This document shows, in pieces, positions 59,703 through 64,000 of a DNA stretch of 64,000 bases. The stretch spans positions 62,001-126,000 of the forward strand of contig NZ_AOLP01000018.1 of NCBI RefSeq assembly GCF_000337795.1, given 5' to 3'. Position numbers and translations under genes: made by a program. Position 1 is the stretch's first letter. Every line of letters starts with the position of its first letter. Source of the stretch: Haloferax denitrificans ATCC 35960. GTDB taxonomy: Archaea; Halobacteriota; Halobacteria; Halobacteriales; Haloferacaceae. The notes under the pieces are model-generated. The model was not told the origin of the DNA. It did not search any database and saw only the letters and a list, made by a program, of their open reading frames with translations.

Positions 59703-60575
59703 ATGGACAACCGACTGAAACTTCTCTCGGTCGCCCTCCTCGTCCTCCTCGCCGGGTGTACCGGTGGCGCGGCGGACGGTGGTGCCGGTAGCGCCGGCGG
59801 GGCGGAGAGCGTCTCGCTCACCGCCGATACCGGCGGCTCCGCCGAGGCCGAACAGGCGGGCGGCGACGACCTCCCGCAGGTCCAGCGGCGGGCGGTCATC
59901 AGGAACGGCCAGATAGAGCTGACCGTCGACGAGTTCAACGAGTCGCGCGACGCGGTCGAATCGACCGCCGAATCCTACGGCGGTTACGTCAGCGACTCCA
60001 ACGAGTACGTCAACCGCCGGAGCGGCGGCACCTACCGCTCGGGCCAACTCGTCGTGCGCGTCCCCTCCGAGGACTTCTCGGCGTTCATGTCCGATATGAA
60101 GGACCTCGGTGAGGTCGAGCGCGTCGAGACGGACTCGCAGGACGTGACCGACCAACTGGTCGATATCGAAGCGCGGCTGAGCAACCTCCGCGCCCAGCGC
60201 GACCGCCTCCGCGACCTCTACGAGTCGGCCAACACGACCGAGGACGTGCTCGCGGTCGAAGAGCGCCTGACCGAAGTCCAGACCGAAATCGAGCGGCTCG
60301 AAGCCCAGAAGCAGTCGCTCGAAGACCGCGTCGCCCTCTCGACGGTCCGCGTCTCGCTGTCCGAGCGACCGCCCGGCCCGGCGAACTGGTACGACACGCC
60401 GGTCTTGCAGGCGTTCTCCGAGTCGGTCAACGGCGCGTTCGTCGCCCTCCGGGCGCTCGTCGTCGCCGTCGCCTACGCGGTCCCGTACCTCGTCGTCTTC
60501 GGCGGTCTCCTCGCGATTCTCGGGAGCGGGGTGGTGCTCGCCGGCCGCGCCGCGTTCAGGCGACTGACAGACTGA
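59703..60575 (+). CDS. DUF4349 lipoprotein with coiled coil and C-terminal TM helix
   Basis: 290 residues from the ATG at 59703. LLSVALLVLLAGC is a lipobox signal. A Gly/Ala/Ser linker follows, then the DUF4349 domain (RRAVIRNGQIELTVDEFNESRDAVESTAESYGGYVSDSNEY in the gene). A coiled coil (about 155-210, VDIEARLSNLRAQRDRLRDLYES, EIERLEAQKQSLEDRV) leads to a C-terminal membrane helix (about 250-285). An envelope protein; the family has no fixed function but occurs widely in bacteria and archaea. Confidence 0.87.
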   Translation: MDNRLKLLSVALLVLLAGCTGGAADGGAGSAGGAESVSLTADTGGSAEAEQAGGDDLPQVQRRAVIRNGQIELTVDEFNESRDAVESTAESYGGYVSDSNEYVNRRSGGTYRSGQLVVRVPSEDFSAFMSDMKDLGEVERVETDSQDVTDQLVDIEARLSNLRAQRDRLRDLYESANTTEDVLAVEERLTEVQTEIERLEAQKQSLEDRVALSTVRVSLSERPPGPANWYDTPVLQAFSESVNGAFVALRALVVAVAYAVPYLVVFGGLLAILGSGVVLAGRAAFRRLTD

Positions 60576-60674
60576 CCCCGCGTCTCGCCCGTCGCTCCGT
60601 CGTCGGCCGCCCCGCCGTCGCTCGCGCTTCCTCGCACGCGAGCGTTTTTCCGCGTCCGCGACCATCGTCGAGCC

Positions 60675-61850
60675 ATGCTCTCTCTCGCGTTAGCCGGCAA
60701 GCCGAACGCCGGCAAATCGACGTTCTACACGGCCTCGACGCTCGCCGAGGTCGACGTGGCGAACTACCCCTTCACGACTATCGACGCGAACCGCGGCGTC
60801 ACCCACGCGCGAACCCGCTGTCCCTGTCTCGACCGCGACGAGCGCTGTGGCAACTGCGAGGACGGCATCCGCTACGTTCCGGTCGAACTCGTGGACGTTG
60901 CGGGCCTCGTCCCCGGCGCGCACGAGGGTCGCGGCCTCGGCAACCAGTTCCTCGACGAACTGACGAACGCCGACGCCATCGTCAACGTCGTCGACGCCTC
61001 CGGCGGGACGAACGCCGAGGGCGAACCCGTCGAGGTGGGGAGCTTCGACCCCGTCGAGGAGGTCGACTTCATCGAGGAGGAACTCGAACAGTGGCTCGCG
61101 GGCATCGTCCACAAGAACTGGGAGTCCGTGGTCCGCAAGTCGCGGTCGCCCGACTTCGACATGGACGACGCCCTCTCGGACCTCCTGACGGGCGTCGGCG
61201 CGAGCGAACACGACATCGCCGCGGTCCTGCGGGACCTCGACTACTCGCCGAACCCCCGAGACTGGGAGGACGCTGACCGCGTCGAACTCGCCCGCGCGAT
61301 TCGCCAGCGGACCAAGCCCATCGTCCTCGTCGCCAACAAGGTCGACATCGCGCCCCCGGAGAACCTCGAACGACTCGCCGAGACCGGAAAGCCCGTCATC
61401 GCCGCGACCGCGGACGGCGAACTCGCGCTCCGGCGGGCCCGCGAGGCGGGCATCATCGACTACCACCCCGGCGACGACGACTTCGAACTCGTCGGTGACG
61501 TGAGCGGCGCACAGGAGAAGGGCCTCGAACGCATCCGCGACCTGATGGGCGAACACGGCGGCACCGGCACGCAGGAGGCCATCGACACCGCGGTCTACGA
61601 CGTGCTCGACCGCATCACGGTCTACCCGGTCCAAAACGAGTCGAAGTGGACCGACGGCACGGGAAACGTCCTCCCCGACGCCTTCCTCCTCCCGCGGGGG
61701 TCGACGCCGCGGGACCTCGCGTATGCGGTCCACTCCGACATCGGCGACGGCTACCTCCACGCGGTCGACGCGCGAGCGAAACGCCGCATCGCCGAAGACC
61801 ACGAACTCGAAGAGGGCGACGTCATCAAAATCGTCTCGACGGCGAAGTAA
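60675..61850 (+). CDS. YchF/Obg-like GTPase, archaeal type
   Basis: 391 residues. The G domain has AGKPNAGKST (G1), DVAGLVPGAHEGRGLGNQFLDEL (G3) and LVANKVD (G4, the GTP-type NKxD rather than the NxxE of ATP-preferring YchF). A Cys cluster CPCLDRDERCGNCEDG (about 48-63) in the insert before G3 could bind zinc. The helical domain is about 125-220 and the C-terminal TGS domain ends HELEEGDVIKIVSTAK. It probably acts on ribosomes or translation. Last chromosomal-type gene before the low-GC island. Confidence 0.9.
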   Translation: MLSLALAGKPNAGKSTFYTASTLAEVDVANYPFTTIDANRGVTHARTRCPCLDRDERCGNCEDGIRYVPVELVDVAGLVPGAHEGRGLGNQFLDELTNADAIVNVVDASGGTNAEGEPVEVGSFDPVEEVDFIEEELEQWLAGIVHKNWESVVRKSRSPDFDMDDALSDLLTGVGASEHDIAAVLRDLDYSPNPRDWEDADRVELARAIRQRTKPIVLVANKVDIAPPENLERLAETGKPVIAATADGELALRRAREAGIIDYHPGDDDFELVGDVSGAQEKGLERIRDLMGEHGGTGTQEAIDTAVYDVLDRITVYPVQNESKWTDGTGNVLPDAFLLPRGSTPRDLAYAVHSDIGDGYLHAVDARAKRRIAEDHELEEGDVIKIVSTAK

Positions 61851-62066
61851 CTGTCAGAAATTCATTTTTGTGGCTCTGTTGAAACCCTCACACAGAGACT
61901 GGAAGCGCATGACACATACGGAGTGAGTTCAGCACAACTTTGAGAACTTGTTATCTCCATTAAAATATTAAATATCATATGGTTTTGTACGAAAGATACG
62001 GGGGATCTACCTTGGAATAAAAACCGCCATGCGGCTGATTGGGACTGATCTTTAGTTGATACATTA

Positions 62067-62076
62067 GATTTAATAA
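62067..62076 (+). promoter_or_regulatory. TATA element of the PH-like protein gene
   Basis: GATTTAATAA, centred 27 bases upstream of the ATG at 62099; leaderless spacing. Confidence 0.6.
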
Positions 62077-62098
62077 TGTCCCTTGTTAACACGCATTT

Positions 62099-62515
62099 AT
62101 GTCAGGGGAGATGGAAATTGATGAGCTTCAGTCTGAACTTGCTACATTAAATGACAACGAAACGATATTGGGGAATGTCTCATATTATTGGACTAGCTGG
62201 TGGAAAGAGGTGCTATTTGGGATTTTGACCACACCGGTGCTGATAGGTTTCGTTGTACTTTTTTTAACTTGGAGAGCAAAAAATAAAAGCGGTTGCGTAG
62301 TCACCAATCAACGAGTGATTCACACAAAAGCAGGACTATTGAGTGCTAGAACAAACGAAGTAAGGATGAAAGATATCCGTAGTATCTCTACGTTCGAAGG
62401 TCTGATTAGCGGGGGAGTGAGGCTGGAAACCGGGGGTGGGAATATCGATATCGGGGTACGGAATGTCCGCGAGATGGTCGAGGTTATCCGCAGTCAGAAG
62501 AATAAATACGAATAA
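62099..62515 (+). CDS. PH-like (bPH) membrane protein in the low-GC island
   Basis: 138 residues. An N-terminal helical part (1-35) and one membrane helix (39-59, KEVLFGILTTPVLIGFVVLFLTW) precede a bPH_2/YdbT-like domain: SGCVVTNQRVIHTKAGLLSARTNEVRMKDIRSISTFEGLISGGVRLETGG in the gene. Codon usage is A/T-rich, unlike the rest of the window, and the gene is bracketed by IS-type repeats, so it is probably imported. Role unknown; bPH proteins are membrane-associated and some occur in defence or stress loci. Confidence 0.78.
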   Translation: MSGEMEIDELQSELATLNDNETILGNVSYYWTSWWKEVLFGILTTPVLIGFVVLFLTWRAKNKSGCVVTNQRVIHTKAGLLSARTNEVRMKDIRSISTFEGLISGGVRLETGGGNIDIGVRNVREMVEVIRSQKNKYE

Positions 62516-63002
62516 ATAGCGTTAATTCATCTGTGGTCTGATATATTTGAACAGTCGGACCTCAGGTACTGATATCCATTCAGATTTGTATAGAGGCTGA
62601 CTAGCCTGTAACGGATTGACTTGCGCGCTGTATTCAGCACGCCTACTTAAAACCATCACCAATAGAGGGTTCCAACAAGGTCAACACATCACAAATCCGG
62701 GATTTCAACAGAGCCTTTTCTGCTCATTCTTGTTGCCCTTGGTTGGTCAGATACTCGTCTGCCACGCCACAGATATATTATATCTCGCTATACAGAATTG
62801 GATAGTTCGGTTCACGATAGTGACCGAGCACAGAAACGGAGTCACGCTCTCCGTTCGGCTGTCGCGCGGCTCACGCGCGGGATTCGCGCGAGTCGCGAGC
62901 GGCGGCTCAGCGATTCTTTGCGACGCGAAGCTCTCTGACGGTGACTGTCTCGATCGACTCGCCGGCACGAACGCTGATACCTTCTGCCCGCGTACGGAAC
63001 GC
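62516..63002. other. Region between the PH-like gene and the DUF5367-like gene
   Basis: 487 bp. A minus-strand frame (62519-62653, from ATG, MVLSRRAEYSAQVNPLQAS then a 25-residue end) could be a relic of an IS-associated small gene. The right inverted repeat (62703-62715) and motif copy 3 (62782-62798) follow. From about 62830 the GC content returns to chromosomal level. No confident gene. Confidence 0.5.
62782..62798 (+). repeat. Dispersed motif copy 3 (ATCTCGCTATA)
   Basis: ATCTCGCTATACAGAAT, one base different from copy 2, 67 bp beyond the right IS-type repeat, at the edge where GC content returns to normal. Confidence 0.6.
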
Positions 63003-63422
63003 ATGACAATCGGTTCACAGGTCGTCGAGACCGACGCCCGCCGGCTCCCGCTGTCGGAGACGCGGGTGTTGCTCGGCGTCGGGCTGGCGATTGCCCTCGT
63101 CGCGGGCCTCGTCTTCCGCGTCGTCGGCCAACTCGTGTTGGTCCCCTCCCGTCCGCTGGCCACGGCCGCGGTGTTCGCGCTGACGGTCCCCGCGATGTGG
63201 GCGCTCGCGGTCGGGGTCTTCCGGTGGCGCGGGCTCTCCGGTGGCGCGCGGCGGGAGGCGGCGGTGTTGCTGGTCGTCCCCGGGATGCTCGTCGACGCGG
63301 TCTCGACGGCGCTGTTCTCGGTCGTCTATCCGAACATGGGCCTCGGAGCCGCGGGGCTCTTCGGCGGGCTGTTGCTCTTGGCGTACGCGACGGTGCTGGT
63401 CGCGGGGTTCGTCGGTCGGTGA
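63003..63422 (+). CDS. DUF5367-like membrane protein
   Basis: 139 residues from the ATG at 63003; the frame is open far upstream through low-GC, non-coding DNA. Four membrane helices: about 20-42, 48-70, 76-98 (interrupted) and 115-138. The pattern resembles DUF5367 (four-TM, bacteria and archaea), from memory. No active-site residues can be named. Convergent with the antiporter gene, 18 bp apart. Confidence 0.7.
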   Translation: MTIGSQVVETDARRLPLSETRVLLGVGLAIALVAGLVFRVVGQLVLVPSRPLATAAVFALTVPAMWALAVGVFRWRGLSGGARREAAVLLVVPGMLVDAVSTALFSVVYPNMGLGAAGLFGGLLLLAYATVLVAGFVGR

Positions 63423-63440
63423 AAAAGAGCGGGCGACGGG

Positions 63441-64000
63441 TTAGTCGGACGACGACCCGAACGCGTTCGGGACGCTCACGTCGGCGTGCTGGGAGAGGTA
63501 GTAGGCGGCGACGAAGAGCGTGAGGACGCCGACGCCGAGGAGCGCGAGGGGGCCGACGCCGTAGCCGGAGACCGTGAGCGAGCCAACGCCGTAGCCGTCC
63601 GCGAGGAACAGCCCCGTGGCGACCGTCCCGCTCAGCAGTGCGTACGGAATCTGCGTGTTCACGTGGTCGACGTGGTCCGCGCCGGCGAACATCGACGAGA
63701 GGACCGTCGTGTCGCTGATGGGCGAACAGTGGTCACCGAACAGCGATCCGGTGAGGATAGCGCCGATGGCACCGGGGAGCGGCGCGCCGAGCTGATAGGC
63801 AAGCGGCACCGCGACGGGGAACATGATACTCATCGTCCCCCACGACGTGCCGATGGAGAACGAGATGATGGCCGCGGCGAGGAAGACGACCGCGGGCAGG
63901 AGTTCGGGCGTGATGACGCCTTCGGCGACGCTGACGACGAACGGACCGACGCCGAGCGCCTGACTGACGCCGCCGATGGTCCACGCCAGCGAGAGGACGG
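63441..64000 (-). CDS. NhaC-family Na+/H+ antiporter, C-terminal part (5' end outside window)
   Basis: About 185 residues visible, reading in from the right edge. ISFSIGTSWGTMSIMFPVAVPLA and GAILTGSLFGDHCSPISDTTVLSSMFAGADHVDHVNTQIPYAL in the gene are hallmark NhaC/YfkH-type motifs (GDHCSPISDTT). Two or three further membrane helices follow to a short polar C-terminus. It exchanges Na+ for H+ (or organic acids in relatives). The N-terminal half is missing. Confidence 0.9.
   Translation of the reverse strand, partial: VLSLAWTIGGVSQALGVGPFVVSVAEGVITPELLPAVVFLAAAIISFSIGTSWGTMSIMFPVAVPLAYQLGAPLPGAIGAILTGSLFGDHCSPISDTTVLSSMFAGADHVDHVNTQIPYALLSGTVATGLFLADGYGVGSLTVSGYGVGPLALLGVGVLTLFVAAYYLSQHADVSVPNAFGSSSD

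Larger units (their letters stand above)
61872..62715. mobile_element. IS-like inverted repeats bracketing a low-GC segment (no transposase)
   Basis: GGCTCTGTTGAAA at 61872-61884 is a perfect 13-bp inverted match of TTTCAACAGAGCC at 62703-62715. The 844-bp interval is much lower in GC than the flanks. A degenerate further copy of the end (GAGGGTTCCAACAAGGTC, 62665-62682) matches 14 of 18 bases of the left end's complement. No transposase frame is present and no target-site duplication is seen by eye. Best read as a solo-IS composite, a nonautonomous element or a relic. Confidence 0.6.

Noticed and set aside
61872-62715. Complete autonomous insertion sequence
   Set aside because: No transposase frame on either strand and no visible target-site duplication.
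52594-62798. Copies 1 to 3 of the dispersed motif as ends of one 10-kb element
   Set aside because: The interval between copies 2 and 3 contains ordinary core genes (SRAP, GT2, halofilin, YchF), so a single element spanning all three is unlikely.
62616-63002. Long N-terminal extension of the DUF5367-like gene
   Set aside because: The extension crosses the IS-type end and low-GC DNA; the ATG at 63003 gives a normal four-TM protein.

Overview
The window is very GC-rich, with an acidic, D/E-rich predicted proteome, C/G-ending codons, and many promoters whose TATA element sits about 27 bases upstream of the start codon (leaderless transcripts). Together with archaeal hallmark genes (TFB, aIF2-beta, Nop5/fibrillarin, Dph2, archaeal MAT) this points to a haloarchaeon. 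Gene content and order (gshA, dacZ-mscS, a minD paralogue, cox I+III fusion, halofilin) fit the Haloferax volcanii main chromosome as I remember it; that match is from memory and was not checked by a search.

Layout. 0-12 kb: end of an MscS channel gene, an OGG-type glycosylase, aIF2-beta, TFB, CorA, several small membrane and zinc-ribbon proteins, nop5-flpA, gshA, a wHTH regulator and coaD, ending with a one-cyclin-fold TFB-like gene facing tRNA-Leu(UAG). 12.3-12.6 kb: partial copies of the tRNA 3' end. 12.6-30 kb: CPBP protease, truncated haemoglobin, dacZ-mscS, acyltransferase, purD, a DUF255 thioredoxin-fold protein, PQQ lipoprotein, cysteine synthase-like enzyme, thiI, ppk1, methionine adenosyltransferase and a CYTH protein. 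30-38 kb: a haem-copper oxidase operon (coxB, fused coxA/C, small membrane subunits) facing a run of polytopic membrane proteins. 38-52 kb: FKBP isomerase, a MinD-like ATPase beside a RecA-like protein without a P-loop, YlbF, an esterase, dph2, a probable CARF-like/wHTH protein, LOG-like and MBL proteins, a long coiled-coil protein, a HisG-like paralogue and a membrane wHTH protein.

52.2-55.5 kb: a tyrosine recombinase with an overlapping upstream DNA-binding gene (RHH-like plus wHTH). Just upstream lies a 28-bp site with dif architecture (two 11-bp inverted arms ending ATAA/TTAT around a 6-bp spacer), further half-sites, and about 1.3 kb of non-coding, partly AT-rich DNA. Short inverted copies of ATCTCGCTATA lie near both edges of the block, and a third copy lies at 62.8 kb. 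55.5-61.9 kb: HMCES/YedK, an RNase H-like nuclease, a GT2 glycosyltransferase, a two-domain bactofilin (halofilin A), a DUF4349 lipoprotein and a YchF-like GTPase. 61.9-62.8 kb: a low-GC island with a PH-like membrane protein gene between 13-bp IS-type inverted repeats and no transposase. The window ends inside an NhaC-family antiporter gene.

Most of the window is core housekeeping. The accessory signals are the tRNA-Leu repeat footprint, the recombinase/dif-like block and the IS-bracketed island. Many DUF-level calls rest on recognition of sequence style and are marked accordingly.
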